A stretch of 64,000 nucleotides of DNA from Natronobacterium gregoryi SP2 (GCF_000230715.2 NC_019792.1:2604001-2668000); one strand, 5' to 3'. Numbered from the stretch's first letter, positions 26,860 through 36,350 are shown. A program made the numbers and translations. Notes: a model not told the origin generated them from the letters alone.

Positions 26860-27930
26860 ATGGAGTCGTCCGACACTGGCGAGACGCTCGAGTCCTACGG
26901 GAGCGACATCGGAAAGCGGACGAACTCCTGGACTCGGTTCCGGGAGTGGGTGTTGGTCGAGGCCGACCGGCTGTTCATTACGGCGATCATCACTGTCGGG
27001 GTCTTCGTCGGGTTTCTCGTCTTGAACGACGTCGGCGTCGTCTCCTTCGTCAACGACGACTCGATCACCCGGCTCGCAGGCGGGATGATCGCCGGCACGT
27101 TCTCGCTTGTCACACTCGTCGTCTCGATCAACCAGCTCATCCTCTCCCGGGAGTTTGCCGCAGCCGGCGAGTCCGAAAAGCAACTCCAGGGCGTTCTGGA
27201 GTTTCGTGAGGAGACCGCAGACGCAACAGGGGTGTCGGCGACCCCCGCCTCGCCGACCCGCTTGCTCGAGTTGCTCACCGAGGCAATCGACGACCACGCG
27301 ACGACGTTCGAGAACGAGGTGGCGACTCACCCTGACGACGACCTCCGAACGCAGGTCGACCGGTACGTCGCCGCCGTCCAGGAGAGTTCGGATCGGCTCG
27401 ACGACACCCTTGAGCACACGAAGTTCGGGACGTTTCGTGCCGTCTCGGCCGCGATCGGCTACGACGACGCTTGGCAGTTATACGGTGCCAGACACCTCCG
27501 CGGAGCGTACGGGGACGACCTCTCCGAGGATGCCCGCGACTCACTCGAGGCGTTGATCGACGTTCTGGAACTGTTCGGCGTCGCTCGCGAACACTTCAAG
27601 ACGACGTATCTCCAGCGAGAGCTCACTCGTTTCTCGCAGTTGACGCTGTACTGTGGCGTTCCGGCAATCCTCTCGGCGATGCTCATCGGCTTCCTGTACG
27701 CTGACCTCGGCGGGGCGAGTGTCAGCATCGCCTACCTGCCGTACGTCGTCAGCGCGCTCATCGCGGTCGTCGTCTCCCCGCTGGCGCTGCTGACCGCGTA
27801 CATCCTCCGGACCGCGAGCGTCACTCGCCGAACCGCCTCCGTCGGGCCGATGCTTCCCCAGAAAGATCCCGGCGAGGGACCGTTCGACGTCTCTTACGGA
27901 GCCGAGCCGAGAAGCGAACCCGCAAACTGA
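26860..27930 (+). CDS. Four-helix membrane protein, paralogue A
   Basis: 356 residues from ATG 26860 (a GTG at 26845 would add five). Two N-terminal hydrophobic helices (LFITAIITVGVFVGFLVLN and an AGGMIAGTFSLVTLVVSIN segment), a cytoplasmic helical domain of about 170 residues, then two C-terminal helices. It shares the framework LVVSINQLILSREFAA, HTKFGTF and AREHFKTTYLQRELTRFSQ with the protein at 28679. A TTATTG box lies about 28 bp upstream. Function unknown. Confidence 0.8.
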   Translation: MESSDTGETLESYGSDIGKRTNSWTRFREWVLVEADRLFITAIITVGVFVGFLVLNDVGVVSFVNDDSITRLAGGMIAGTFSLVTLVVSINQLILSREFAAAGESEKQLQGVLEFREETADATGVSATPASPTRLLELLTEAIDDHATTFENEVATHPDDDLRTQVDRYVAAVQESSDRLDDTLEHTKFGTFRAVSAAIGYDDAWQLYGARHLRGAYGDDLSEDARDSLEALIDVLELFGVAREHFKTTYLQRELTRFSQLTLYCGVPAILSAMLIGFLYADLGGASVSIAYLPYVVSALIAVVVSPLALLTAYILRTASVTRRTASVGPMLPQKDPGEGPFDVSYGAEPRSEPAN

Positions 27931-28500
27931 CTACTCTCGCGTGGAGTCTGTCGCCTCCTCGAACGGCGCGTCGGCCGCTTTGGCTTCCTGGGATATCTCC
28001 ACGACGACCGAGAATAGCGCACCGAGCAACAGGCCATAAAGGAGATGACCGACGAGGCTCTCGAAAGCGAGCATCGGAAAGCCTGGGTCGTCGATGCCGC
28101 CGATCGCCACCCAGGTCGGCAATACGAGCAACGGGAGGATCGCCCACACGGCTAACCCGTAGACGACTCCGGCGAGGGTGAATCGGAGCCCGGGCCCCAT
28201 CGAAGCGATGAAGCCGGTTTCGACGTCAGCCATCACCGTTCCGAGGATCGGATCGCGGCTGAGGAGCACGCCGAAAACGAGACCGAGGACGAGTCCGTGA
28301 ACGAGGTGGAAGACCCAGCCTGCCGTGCCGATCGGGTCGATACCGTATAGCGCGGGAATTACCTCGGTGATGATCGTCGGGTCGACGAGCCAGAGGACGC
28401 CGCCGAACAGCAACGAACCGACGACGCCGCCGACCGCGCCGCCGAACAACCAGTTCCCGGTGCCGTCGAACCCGTACTCGATCGGACGCTCAATGCTCAT
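27931..28500 (-). CDS. Membrane protein of unknown function between two paralogues
   Basis: 189 residues from ATG 28500 (MSIERPIEYGFDGTGNWLF). Four or five hydrophobic glycine-rich helices, including HLVHGLVLGLVFGVLLSR and SLVGHLLYGLLLGALFSVV. Its stop abuts that of the upstream paralogue gene on the other strand (27930/27931). It resembles haloarchaeal proteins often annotated loosely as histidine kinases without kinase motifs; none are visible here. Confidence 0.75.
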   Translation of the reverse strand: MSIERPIEYGFDGTGNWLFGGAVGGVVGSLLFGGVLWLVDPTIITEVIPALYGIDPIGTAGWVFHLVHGLVLGLVFGVLLSRDPILGTVMADVETGFIASMGPGLRFTLAGVVYGLAVWAILPLLVLPTWVAIGGIDDPGFPMLAFESLVGHLLYGLLLGALFSVVVEISQEAKAADAPFEEATDSTRE

Positions 28501-28678
28501 ACCGGAACGACGTACGACGAGGACGGAAAAAAGGCTGCGTGGACAGTTACTGTGCCGAGAACGTCGCTCGATAGCACTCCGATCGGCGGATCGAACTACT
28601 CCGGTCCGAACCCGCTCCCGTCCCGTCGCCTCCCGGGCCGGGTATTTTACCCACCGCTGTCGTCGATTCGGACAGTCG

Positions 28679-29701
28679 ATGAGCGACTCGGACTCGAGCG
28701 AAAGCAACGAGAACGAACGCCTCGGTGGACTGCGGCTCTGGGTGTTGCTCCGGGTAGATCGCTGGGTGCTCACTGGCATTATCCTGGCAGTCGTGTTCGC
28801 GATCCTCGTCACCACCAGCCGGATCGGCCTGACGCCGCTGCGGCTCATCGTCGAGAACCAGGACGGCCTCGAGTTCTTCTTCTCGGCGTTTATCGGCGCG
28901 ATCATCACCGGTACCTCGATCGTCGTCACGATCAACCAGCTCGTACTCTCCCAGGAGCTCGGCGCGGTCGGTCAGCAACGTGATCGGATGCAGGCAGCGA
29001 TGGACTTCCGCCAGACCGTCGAAGCCACGATCGACGCGGACGCGAGTCCGCCCGAGCCAGCGGCCTTCCTGTATGAACTCGTCGAGGGAATCCAGAAGCG
29101 TGCAACCGAACTCGAAGCGGAGATGGAAGACGAACGCGACGAGAAACTCAAAGGAAAAATCGGCGCCTACGTCGAGGACACGACGGACAACGCAGAGAGT
29201 GTCAAGGCAAACCTCGAGAACGCCCAGTTCGGTACGTTCGAGGTGATCTGGAACGCGTTGCAGTTCAACTATTCGCGAAAGATTTACGACGCGCGCAAGA
29301 TACGGGCAGATCACACGGAGTCGCTCTCTGAAGAAGCAAACGAGAAGATCGACCACGTGATCGAGACGCTGCGACTGTTTGGCCCGGCACGCGAGCACTT
29401 CAAGACGCTGTACTTCCAGTGGGAATTGATCAACCTCTCGCGGGCGTTGCTGTACATCTCGGTGCCCGCGTTGACCGCGATGGCCGTCCTGATCATGTAC
29501 GTCGACGGCAACGCCTTGCCGGGGACGACGCTGGGCATCGACAACCTGGTCTGGCTCGCGAGCCTGGGGTTCGTGATCGGTATCTCGCCGTTCGTCGTCT
29601 TCATCGTCTACATCCTCCGAATTGCGACGATCGCGAAGCGAACACTCGCAATGGGGCCGTTCATCCTGCGGGAGTCCGAACGCGACGAAGATCTGGGGTG
29701 A
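28679..29701 (+). CDS. Four-helix membrane protein, paralogue B
   Basis: 340 residues from ATG 28679 (MSDSDSSESNENERLGGL). Same architecture as the protein at 26860: two N-terminal helices with TGTSIVVTINQLVLSQELGA, a charged helical middle domain, AREHFKTLYFQWELINLS, and two C-terminal helices ending VYILRIATIAKRTLAMGP. The two genes flank the 27931-28500 membrane gene, so the three may form a functional cluster. Function unknown. Confidence 0.8.
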   Translation: MSDSDSSESNENERLGGLRLWVLLRVDRWVLTGIILAVVFAILVTTSRIGLTPLRLIVENQDGLEFFFSAFIGAIITGTSIVVTINQLVLSQELGAVGQQRDRMQAAMDFRQTVEATIDADASPPEPAAFLYELVEGIQKRATELEAEMEDERDEKLKGKIGAYVEDTTDNAESVKANLENAQFGTFEVIWNALQFNYSRKIYDARKIRADHTESLSEEANEKIDHVIETLRLFGPAREHFKTLYFQWELINLSRALLYISVPALTAMAVLIMYVDGNALPGTTLGIDNLVWLASLGFVIGISPFVVFIVYILRIATIAKRTLAMGPFILRESERDEDLG

Positions 29702-30305
29702 GCAGCAGAGAGCGGCGTTTCTCACCCGTCGCGTTCGCTGAGCGCAACGGATGGCAAAGCGAACGCTCGCAGTCGGCCACCACCTGGAAACAATCGAACC
29801 GTAGCGAGAACGGCAAGCAGGTGACCAATCCTCGACCCCCCGTCTGGGTTATGTCGGCCAGTTCCGGCGCACCCGCGTCCCAAGCGATTGCGTCGGGACA
29901 GCAGTACCACACTCCTGCCCACGCCGACCGTAACGACTCGACGCCGTCTCGGTCCTCGAGTGCCCCGAAAGGTGCTCGAGTCGGCCGTCGCTCGTCTAGT
30001 ACCGTCCCAACCGTCGACTGACGGGTCGAATCGAGCCACACCGCCAGATTCGACCCATCAGTTCAGGCTTGGCCCGCCACTAGTTCGAGGTTGTGGTCGG
30101 CAGGGTTCGGCAGTGTCCGATCGCCGCCACAACAGTGGCCGATACCGATCGATTCGCCGGCCCAGCGAAATCCGGGGTCGGTTCGACGACGTCGCCGACG
30201 TCGCGGCTGGGTCGATAGCGACGACGCCCCGTCAGACAAGTCGTGGGCGAGCGTTGCACACTACGGCGCGGAACTTACTTGAGAGTGAGAGTCTATACGC
30301 CAGGT
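29702..30305. other. Gene-free stretch with repeats and hairpins
   Basis: No convincing gene. It contains a repeat-like segment at 29857-29915 also seen near 33497, the first copy of a 30-bp exact repeat (29994-30023), and a 16-bp hairpin (ACTGACGGGTCGAATC at 30017-30032 with GATTCGACCCATCAGT at 30050-30065, one mismatch). Confidence 0.6.
29994..30023 (+). repeat. 30-bp exact repeat, copy 1
   Basis: Identical over 30 bp to 32842-32871; begins GTCTAGTACCGTCCCAACCG. Here it is followed by a 16-bp-stem hairpin. Confidence 0.85.
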
Positions 30306-31472
30306 ATGTCCAACGATGCACACGACGATGGAGCGTTCGACGAATACGGGGGTCGGCACGTTCCGGAACCGCTCGAGGGACCACTCGAGCAACTCGCTGG
30401 TGCCTACGACGACGTCGCGACGACCGAAGCGTTCCAGGCTGCCCTCCGAGGCCATCTCGAGTCGTTCGCCGGACGGCCGACGCCGCTTTACTACGCCGAA
30501 AACCTAAGCGAGCGTTACGGCGCGGAGATATACCTCAAACGCGAGGATCTGCTTCACGGCGGTGCCCACAAGATCAATAACGTGCTCGGACAGGCGTTGC
30601 TTGCCGAACGCACCGGCCGCGAGCGACTCATCGCGGAGACTGGGGCCGGCCAGCACGGCGTCGCGACCGCGATGGCCGGCGCGCTGTTCGACCTCGAAAC
30701 GGAGATCTACATGGGCAAAAAAGACGTCGAGCGCCAGGAGATGAACGTCTTCCGGATGCGCCTGCTGGGCGCGGATGTCACCGAAGTCACCCGCGGTGAC
30801 GCGGGACTCGCGGATGCCGTCGACGTCGCCCTCGAGGACTTCGCCGCGAACGTCGACGACACCCACTACCTCGTCGGCAGCGTCGTCGGTCCCGATCCCT
30901 TCCCGCGGATGGTCCGTGACTTCCAGTCGGTCATCGGCGACGAGGCCCGCGACCAGTTTCTCGAGCAAACGGGCGAGTTGCCCGACGCAGCGGTCGCCTG
31001 CGTCGGCGGCGGCTCGAACGCAATCGGGCTGTTCCACGCCTTCCGCGATGACGACCTCGAGTTCTACGGCGCTGAAGGTGGCGGGAAAGGCCCTGACTCG
31101 AGCAAACACGCCGCACCGCTCGCAAGCGGCACCGACGATGTCATCCACGGCATGAAGACGCGCGTGCTCGAGGACGACGTCGACGTCCACTCCGTCTCCG
31201 CCGGACTAGACTACCCCGGCGTCGGCCCCGAACACGCCATGTTCCGTGCAGTCGGCCGTTGTGAGTACACGGGCATCACCGACGAGGAAGCGCTTGCTGC
31301 GTTCCGGGAACTGAGCGAGACGGAAGGAATTATCCCAGCACTCGAGTCGAGTCACGGCGTCGCGCGGGCGATCCAACTCGCAGAGGCAGGCGACCACGAG
31401 ACGATTCTCGTCAACCTCTCGGGCCGGGGCGACAAGGACATGAAGACTGCAGCCTCGAAGTTCGACCTGTAG
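30306..31472 (+). CDS. trpB: Tryptophan synthase beta chain
   Basis: 388 residues. TrpB condenses indole with serine using PLP. The PLP lysine K89 is in GGAHKINN, catalytic E111 in [11 protein letters not shown], the phosphate-binding [10 protein letters not shown] near 235, and the C-terminal LSGRGDKDM serine-rich end is present. Sequence type is the TrpB1 (alpha-subunit-partnered) form, yet no trpA or trpC is adjacent. Start at ATG 30306 (MSNDAHDDG), about 25 bp after AT-rich sequence. Confidence 0.95.
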   Translation: MSNDAHDDGAFDEYGGRHVPEPLEGPLEQLAGAYDDVATTEAFQAALRGHLESFAGRPTPLYYAENLSERYGAEIYLKREDLLHGGAHKINNVLGQALLAERTGRERLIAETGAGQHGVATAMAGALFDLETEIYMGKKDVERQEMNVFRMRLLGADVTEVTRGDAGLADAVDVALEDFAANVDDTHYLVGSVVGPDPFPRMVRDFQSVIGDEARDQFLEQTGELPDAAVACVGGGSNAIGLFHAFRDDDLEFYGAEGGGKGPDSSKHAAPLASGTDDVIHGMKTRVLEDDVDVHSVSAGLDYPGVGPEHAMFRAVGRCEYTGITDEEALAAFRELSETEGIIPALESSHGVARAIQLAEAGDHETILVNLSGRGDKDMKTAASKFDL

Positions 31473-31496
31473 AGCGATCGACTACCCACCTCCGGG

Positions 31497-31712
31497 CTAC
31501 TGCAGCCGGTAGGGACTGTCGTCTTCATCGCCACTGTCTCCATTCTCGCTCTCGTAGGGTTTTCGAGCGGTGATCGTTACCGTCGCTTCCGGTTCGTCTT
31601 CGTCGGCCCACGGGCTGTCGTAGGCCGACATCTCGAGATCGGTTACGTCCCAGCCTTCCGCCTCGATGAGTTCGACGAGTCGCCGCTGGTCGTCGAGCAT
31701 CTCGTCGTCCAT
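31497..31712 (-). CDS. Small conserved acidic protein
   Basis: 71 residues from ATG 31712 (MDDEMLDDQRRLVELIEAEG). It has WDVTDLEMSAYDSPWADEDEP and a beta segment ATVTITARKPYESE. It looks like a haloarchaeal conserved hypothetical protein; no function. It converges with trpB. Confidence 0.7.
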   Translation of the reverse strand: MDDEMLDDQRRLVELIEAEGWDVTDLEMSAYDSPWADEDEPEATVTITARKPYESENGDSGDEDDSPYRLQ

Positions 31713-31842
31713 ACACCCTGTTCGGGACGGGAAAGAGTAGTTGTTACGCACTCGTTTCAGCCCACAAAACGAAACCCAAAATGGTTACTAGTGCCGGGAA
31801 ATACCCGGCGAGTTTAAGCGGATCCATCTGCAAGGCCGTAGT

Positions 31843-32847
31843 ATGCTCACCGACGAGTTCGGGCGCGAGGTGACGGGGGTACGCATCTCGCTGACGGATC
31901 GGTGCAACTTCGATTGTATCTACTGTCACAACGAGGGGCTCGGTGATACCCGCGGCCCGATGGACCCACAGGACGCCGAGATGAGTACGGACGATGTCGT
32001 ACGATTTCTCGAGGTCGTTACCGAGTTCGACGTCGATGCGGTCAAGTTCACTGGTGGCGAGCCGATGCTCCGACAGGATTTAGCGGAGATCATCGCGCGC
32101 ACGCCGGACGAACTGGAAGTGTCGCTGACGACTAACGGTACCTTCCTCCCCGGCCGTGCCGAAGACCTCGTCGACGCTGGCCTCGAGCGGGTCAACGTCT
32201 CCCAGGACGCGCTCGATGCCGAGGACTTTGCGGCAGTCACCCAGAGTGGCGCGTACGAACGGGTTCTAGAGGGCGTCGATGCCGCTCTCGACGCCGGCCT
32301 AGACCCCATCAAGCTCAACATGGTCGTCTTCGAGCACACTGCGGGTTATATCCCCGAGATGGTCGACCACGTCGCGGAAAACGACGGCCTGCAACTACAA
32401 CTCATCGAGTATATGCCCGAACTCACCGGCAGGCCCGAGTGGAACATCGACATCGAGCGCGTTCACGACTGGCTGGCAGAGCAAGCAGACGAGATCGAAC
32501 ACCGAGAGATGCACAATCGCCGGCGCTACTGGATTGGCGAAAGCGACTCGAGTGACGATCCAAACGCCGGCCGTGGGATGGTCGAAATCGTCGATCCCGT
32601 CGAGAACGCGACGTTCTGCCAGAACTGTCACCGCGTTCGAGTGACCCACGAAGGCTACCTGAAAGGCTGTCTCAACCGGAACGACGACCTCCGGACGATG
32701 GGGGAAATGACCAAACCCGAGATTCGTGAGACGTTCCGAGAGACCGTCGAGAACCGCGTCCCCTACTACGGCGAGTACATGATCGAGAACGGCGACGGCG
32801 AGTGGGAGATCGACGAAAAGTACATCGAGAAATCGGTGCAGGTCTAG
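31843..32847 (+). CDS. moaA: GTP 3',8-cyclase MoaA
   Basis: 334-residue radical SAM enzyme catalysing the first step of molybdopterin synthesis. The N-terminal cluster cysteines are C21, C25 and C28 (CNFDCIYC); the C-terminal second cluster uses C259, C262 and C276 (CQNCHRVRV to KGCL). GGEP (71-74) binds SAM. The C-terminal GG pair of bacterial MoaA is absent; the protein ends SVQV. The stop codon lies inside a 30-bp repeat shared with 29994. A GAGTTTAAG box lies about 27 bp upstream. Confidence 0.93.
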   Translation: MLTDEFGREVTGVRISLTDRCNFDCIYCHNEGLGDTRGPMDPQDAEMSTDDVVRFLEVVTEFDVDAVKFTGGEPMLRQDLAEIIARTPDELEVSLTTNGTFLPGRAEDLVDAGLERVNVSQDALDAEDFAAVTQSGAYERVLEGVDAALDAGLDPIKLNMVVFEHTAGYIPEMVDHVAENDGLQLQLIEYMPELTGRPEWNIDIERVHDWLAEQADEIEHREMHNRRRYWIGESDSSDDPNAGRGMVEIVDPVENATFCQNCHRVRVTHEGYLKGCLNRNDDLRTMGEMTKPEIRETFRETVENRVPYYGEYMIENGDGEWEIDEKYIEKSVQV

Positions 32848-32871
32848 TACCGTCCCAACCGTCGACTGACG
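32842..32871 (+). repeat. 30-bp exact repeat, copy 2, containing the moaA stop
   Basis: Identical to 29994-30023. The TAG at 32845-32847 is the moaA stop. Together with AGTCGACGGTCGGCCGGTAC (about 32890-32909) it makes an imperfect hairpin with a stem of about 20 bp, a possible transcript-end structure. Confidence 0.8.
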
Positions 32872-33109
32872 TCCAGTGGCTCCGACACTAGTCGACGGTC
32901 GGCCGGTACAGCCCGCTGCACCGGCCACGCGGCCCTTTCGTCTTCTTTACAGGCTATCGAGGCGACTGCTCCGGGGCTTGATCCCGAGGGGGCTCACCAA
33001 CAGGTGGACTACAGCCGTATTAGCGGTACCTGACTGTGTGGTTCGCCTCGACTCCTACCGACTGGGAACAGGGCTTGTTGATAAATCGACGCCCACTCTA
33101 CGTTCGTCT

Positions 33110-33481
33110 ATGAGCCGAGCCTCGCAGAGAACGCGCCGCTGTGCCGGCGCTGAACAGCCGTCGAAGCACGACTGTACGCCCGCCCTGATCGTCGACACAC
33201 TAGCCGATCGCACCGCCAGACGCATCTACCAGCACGTGACGCTTCCAATCACAGCCGGAGAACTATCTACTACCCTCGACATTCCGGGGTCGACGACCTA
33301 TCGGAAGCTCACCGAACTCGAGGAAGCCGGGTTGATCCGCGAACTCGAGCAGGGGCCACACGTCGACGGGCCAGCTAAATACGTCAGACGGATCGATCGC
33401 GTTTCAGTGACGAGTGACGACGAGTTGCGGATCGACTGCCGGAAGAACGGCCGAGACGTCTTCTGTAAACCGGATCTCTGA
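33110..33481 (+). CDS. ArsR/HTH_20-like transcriptional regulator
   Basis: 123 residues from ATG 33110. After a polar head, DTLADRTARRIYQHVTLPIT and ELSTTLDIPGSTTYRKLTEL form a winged helix, with wing residues LIRELEQGPHVDGPAKYVRR. This is the haloarchaeal ArsR-like regulator type. A TTGATAAATCG box lies about 27 bp upstream. Target unknown. Confidence 0.82.
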   Translation: MSRASQRTRRCAGAEQPSKHDCTPALIVDTLADRTARRIYQHVTLPITAGELSTTLDIPGSTTYRKLTELEEAGLIRELEQGPHVDGPAKYVRRIDRVSVTSDDELRIDCRKNGRDVFCKPDL

Positions 33482-33933
33482 TGCGAGTACTGTCGTCATT
33501 GCCAGCGTACCCGCGACCCAAAGCGATTGCAGGGGACGACGGTACAGCACCCCGTGGATCGGGGATCACACCGCCCCGAAATCAGGTGTCAACCCGTCTA
33601 AAGTGATGGACTCGCCACATTACACAGCTGGTCGACTGCCGGGTGAGCACTCCGGTGAGCCCATAGAAAACGGCTGTGGTGAGTGCAGGCAGGGTGATGG
33701 AACGGTCCGATGAGTGAGTGATCGCGAGACATGGCAGATAGTGTTTCCCGCGATGGACGGGTTCCAATCGAGTCCCCCCGTTCCCCTGCCGAGTAAGGAG
33801 TGAACTGGTCAGAGTGTAAACGTACTGGTTGAATATACAGTCCGCGGCCCAGACACCGTTTGTAGCCGACCGCACGACGCTCGATACCGACCGTAGGCAA
33901 ATACTGTAACTATGTTATAGTTTTCCTCGAGTG
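33482..33933. other. Gene-free stretch with a hairpin related to 29857
   Basis: No supported gene. GTACTGTCGTC and GACGACGGTAC (about 33489-33546) form an 11-bp stem enclosing GCGTACCCGCG and AAGCGATTGC, which also occur in similar order near 29867-29890. The last ~30 bp is AT-rich. Confidence 0.55.
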
Positions 33934-34965
33934 CTATCGGAGATCGACGTACTGCTCGAGAGACAGCGGTCTGAATCGAGGGGCAGGCAACTGGTCGACC
34001 GTGACGTATCCCGGTTCGCTCTCCAGCAGATCAGGGACCCGGTTGACGATCTGTGTGCTCGTCCCGACCATCGTCGGGACGTCGTCGTTTCGGAGGTGTA
34101 TCTCCGGTGTCCCGTCGATCGTCCACTCGTTGACGTCGACCTCGTCCGGCCCGTACACTTTAGCGACTTCGGTACCCACGAAGTCGATACCCGCGTCGGT
34201 CGCCACGTCGACGACGTAGCGCAACCCGAGGACATCCCCCTCTGAAATCGTCTCGTCGAGCGCCTCACACTCGGTTTCCTCCTCCGCGATCACCGGGTCC
34301 GTCTCCTGATCGACGCTCTCGAGTGCGAGTCCCAGTCTCGAGATTTGGGCCTCGAGGTTCATCCGGAAGAAACTCGGTGGAACGTCGCCCTCCTCGATCG
34401 CCTCTCGAACCGCCGACTCGGACGAGTCGACGAAATAGTGCTCTGCGAGAACCGGCCCGTAGTCGTCGATGTCGAACCGCCCCATCCCGCGAATCGTGTC
34501 GATTTCGAGAGCCGCACCGGTCAACATCGTCACCAGGTTCACCCAGAAGATGTCCTGGTAGCCTCCTCCAGTGATGGTCACACCGTTCTCGCGGGCTTTC
34601 CTGTCGAGTCTCGTAGTCAGTTCCGGGGCTGTCGTCCAGGGATACAGCGCTTCTTCCGAGGTGGTGATCGCGTTCACGCCGTTCTCGAGACAGCGGGCGA
34701 GATGGGGGTACATCTCCTCCATCGGCGTCACGACAGCGACGGCGGCGACGTCGGCATTCGTCTCGGAGAGGACGGCGTCGGCGTCGTCAGAGACCTCGAC
34801 GTGTAGCTTCCGATCCACCCCGATAACGTCTCCGAGGTCCGAGCCGACTTTCTCCGGGTCGGCGTCGATCGCGCCAACGATCTCGATCCCGGACCGAAGC
34901 ATATACTCCGCGATGTCTTGTCCCGTCGATCCGACTCCGTAGACGATTGCTCTGATCTTGCGCAT
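33934..34965 (-). CDS. 2,4-diaminopentanoate dehydrogenase-like oxidoreductase
   Basis: 343 residues. N-terminal dihydrodipicolinate-reductase-type Rossmann domain (MRKIRAIVYGVGSTGQDIAE, GxGxxG at about 10-15) and a C-terminal domain of the DAP dehydrogenase type (GGGYQDIFWVNL, FRMNLEAQ). The named family acts in ornithine degradation with NAD(P); here the substrate is inferred from similarity only, because no other orn-degradation genes are visible. Start ATG 34965. Confidence 0.8.
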   Translation of the reverse strand: MRKIRAIVYGVGSTGQDIAEYMLRSGIEIVGAIDADPEKVGSDLGDVIGVDRKLHVEVSDDADAVLSETNADVAAVAVVTPMEEMYPHLARCLENGVNAITTSEEALYPWTTAPELTTRLDRKARENGVTITGGGYQDIFWVNLVTMLTGAALEIDTIRGMGRFDIDDYGPVLAEHYFVDSSESAVREAIEEGDVPPSFFRMNLEAQISRLGLALESVDQETDPVIAEEETECEALDETISEGDVLGLRYVVDVATDAGIDFVGTEVAKVYGPDEVDVNEWTIDGTPEIHLRNDDVPTMVGTSTQIVNRVPDLLESEPGYVTVDQLPAPRFRPLSLEQYVDLR

Positions 34966-35300
34966 CGCTTCTCACCTCGAGTTCGAACAGCGCCCGCTGG
35001 CGGCCGAGTTATCGGTACGTCCGTTCTGTGAGTCGCTTCCGCACCGTCCGTTCCAGGCTGTGTGATACGGTCGTCGCATCGTCGCTCCCAACGACGAAGG
35101 GTGAAAAATACCTTTGCCCGACGCGCGAAGGGGTCCGTAATGGGCTTCCATCTCGGCCGACGCCCGGAGCCGTGTGCGAACGCTCGTAAGTCGTGTCGGG
35201 GCGCTCGATGATATGTGATGAGAACCTGCAGCGGTGACCGATCCAGATCCGGCTCTGTGATACCACAGGTGCTTACTCGGTCCCGTCGATAGTGCCGAGT
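34966..35300. other. Gene-free stretch
   Basis: 335 bp without a supported gene. A GTGAAAAATACCTTTG box near 35102 looks promoter-like, but nothing convincing follows it within leaderless distance. Confidence 0.4.
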
Positions 35301-35513
35301 ATGCAGTTCGAGACGAACTCCTGGATCGTGATCGAGGCGGCGATATCTTCGTGGCCGTTCGGGAGTTCCAGATGGCTCGAACGACACGTCCAGAACAGGT
35401 TCGCCGGCACGAACCCGACCGACACGGTAGCGGTAGCCAGCGATGTCTCCACGTGGACGGACGCGGCCGACCGAGGCGAACTGGCCGGACGGGCGAACGG
35501 TGGTCGTTCGTGA
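35301..35513 (+). CDS. Possible short gene coupled to the methyltransferase
   Basis: A 70-codon frame (MQFETNSWIVIEAAISSWPF onward) whose TGA stop overlaps the GTG start of the methyltransferase (GTGA at 35510-35513), the usual sign of coupling. Composition is only weakly acidic, and I recognise no family. It may be the remnant of a longer gene. Confidence 0.3.
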   Translation: MQFETNSWIVIEAAISSWPFGSSRWLERHVQNRFAGTNPTDTVAVASDVSTWTDAADRGELAGRANGGRS

Positions 35514-36190
35514 CACGACCACAGCACTCCGACGGCATCGTAAAAGACGCCGTCCGGAAGTACTGGAACGGGCGTGCCGACGAGTACGACGACGACGGCA
35601 TCTCCGGTGTCCACACGGACACACAGCGTGAAGCGTGGCTGTCGCTGCTCCGAGAACTGACGACCGACGGTACACGCCGCGTGCTCGACCTCGGCTGTGG
35701 GACTGGAACCGTCTCACTGCTGTTGGCCGAACTGGGTTACGACGTGACGGGTCTCGACATCTCGTCTGGGATGCTCGAGCGCGCCCGATCGAAGGCACGT
35801 AAAGCGGACTGCACGATCGAGTACCACACTGGGGACGCCGAGACGCTCCCGTTCGCCGAAAACGCCTTCGATGTCGTGACAGCCCGCCATCTCATCTGGA
35901 CGCTGCCACACCCCGAAACGGCGATCGACGAGTGGCGTCGCGTCGTCCAACCTGGCGGACGGCTTGTCCTCGTCGAAGGCTACTGGGACTTCGACGAACC
36001 GTGGGAGGGGTATCGCGAGATCCACGATGCCCTGCCCCTGTACGACGGCCGGCCACCGACCGAACTGGTCGCCTTCCTTGCAGACCACGGACTCGAGGAC
36101 GTCGACTGCGAGCCGCTGATGGACCCGGTTTTCTGGGGGCAACGACCAGACCAGGAGTTGTACGTCGTGACTATCGACGTGCCGACCTAA
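35510..36190 (+). CDS. Class I SAM-dependent methyltransferase
   Basis: 226 residues from GTG 35510 (MTRPQHSDGIVKDAVRKYWN). SAM motif I VLDLGCGTGTVSLLLAELGY, motif II GDAETLPFAENAFDVVTARH and motif III VVQPGGRLVLVEGYW are complete: UbiE/Methyltransf_11 type. The W-x-R-A-x-E-Y-D entry is that of small-molecule methyltransferases, but the acceptor is unknown. Start chosen by overlap with the upstream frame and by family length; longer in-frame sequence upstream is arginine-rich. Confidence 0.85.
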   Translation: MTRPQHSDGIVKDAVRKYWNGRADEYDDDGISGVHTDTQREAWLSLLRELTTDGTRRVLDLGCGTGTVSLLLAELGYDVTGLDISSGMLERARSKARKADCTIEYHTGDAETLPFAENAFDVVTARHLIWTLPHPETAIDEWRRVVQPGGRLVLVEGYWDFDEPWEGYREIHDALPLYDGRPPTELVAFLADHGLEDVDCEPLMDPVFWGQRPDQELYVVTIDVPT

Positions 36191-36304
36191 ATCGGTCTCT
36201 CACACCGTCCACAGCGGTCGGCCAGATACGATCTGTGGGTGTTCGTACCGATCGCTCCCCCGCAGTCTCCCTCGGATCGTCGTTCGAAAGCGGCATCGAG
36301 CATT

Positions 36305-36336
36305 GACTCCCTCCCGCGCCTGAAGACGCGGGAATC
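36305..36336. mobile_element. IS605/IS1341-like terminal hairpin remnant
   Basis: CTCCCGCGCCTGAAGACGCG followed by GGAATC forms a short hairpin (CCCGCG/CGCGGG) of the type that ends haloarchaeal IS200/IS605-IS1341 elements; no tnpA or tnpB is nearby. The assignment to that family is from memory of the hairpin style. Confidence 0.4.
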
Positions 36337-36350
36337 AGCATCTATGTGGG

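Noticed and set aside
27931-28935. Longer start for the membrane gene between the paralogues
   Set aside because: The extra N-terminal part is basic, runs into the neighbouring promoter and coding region, and is unlike the rest; ATG 28500 is preferred.
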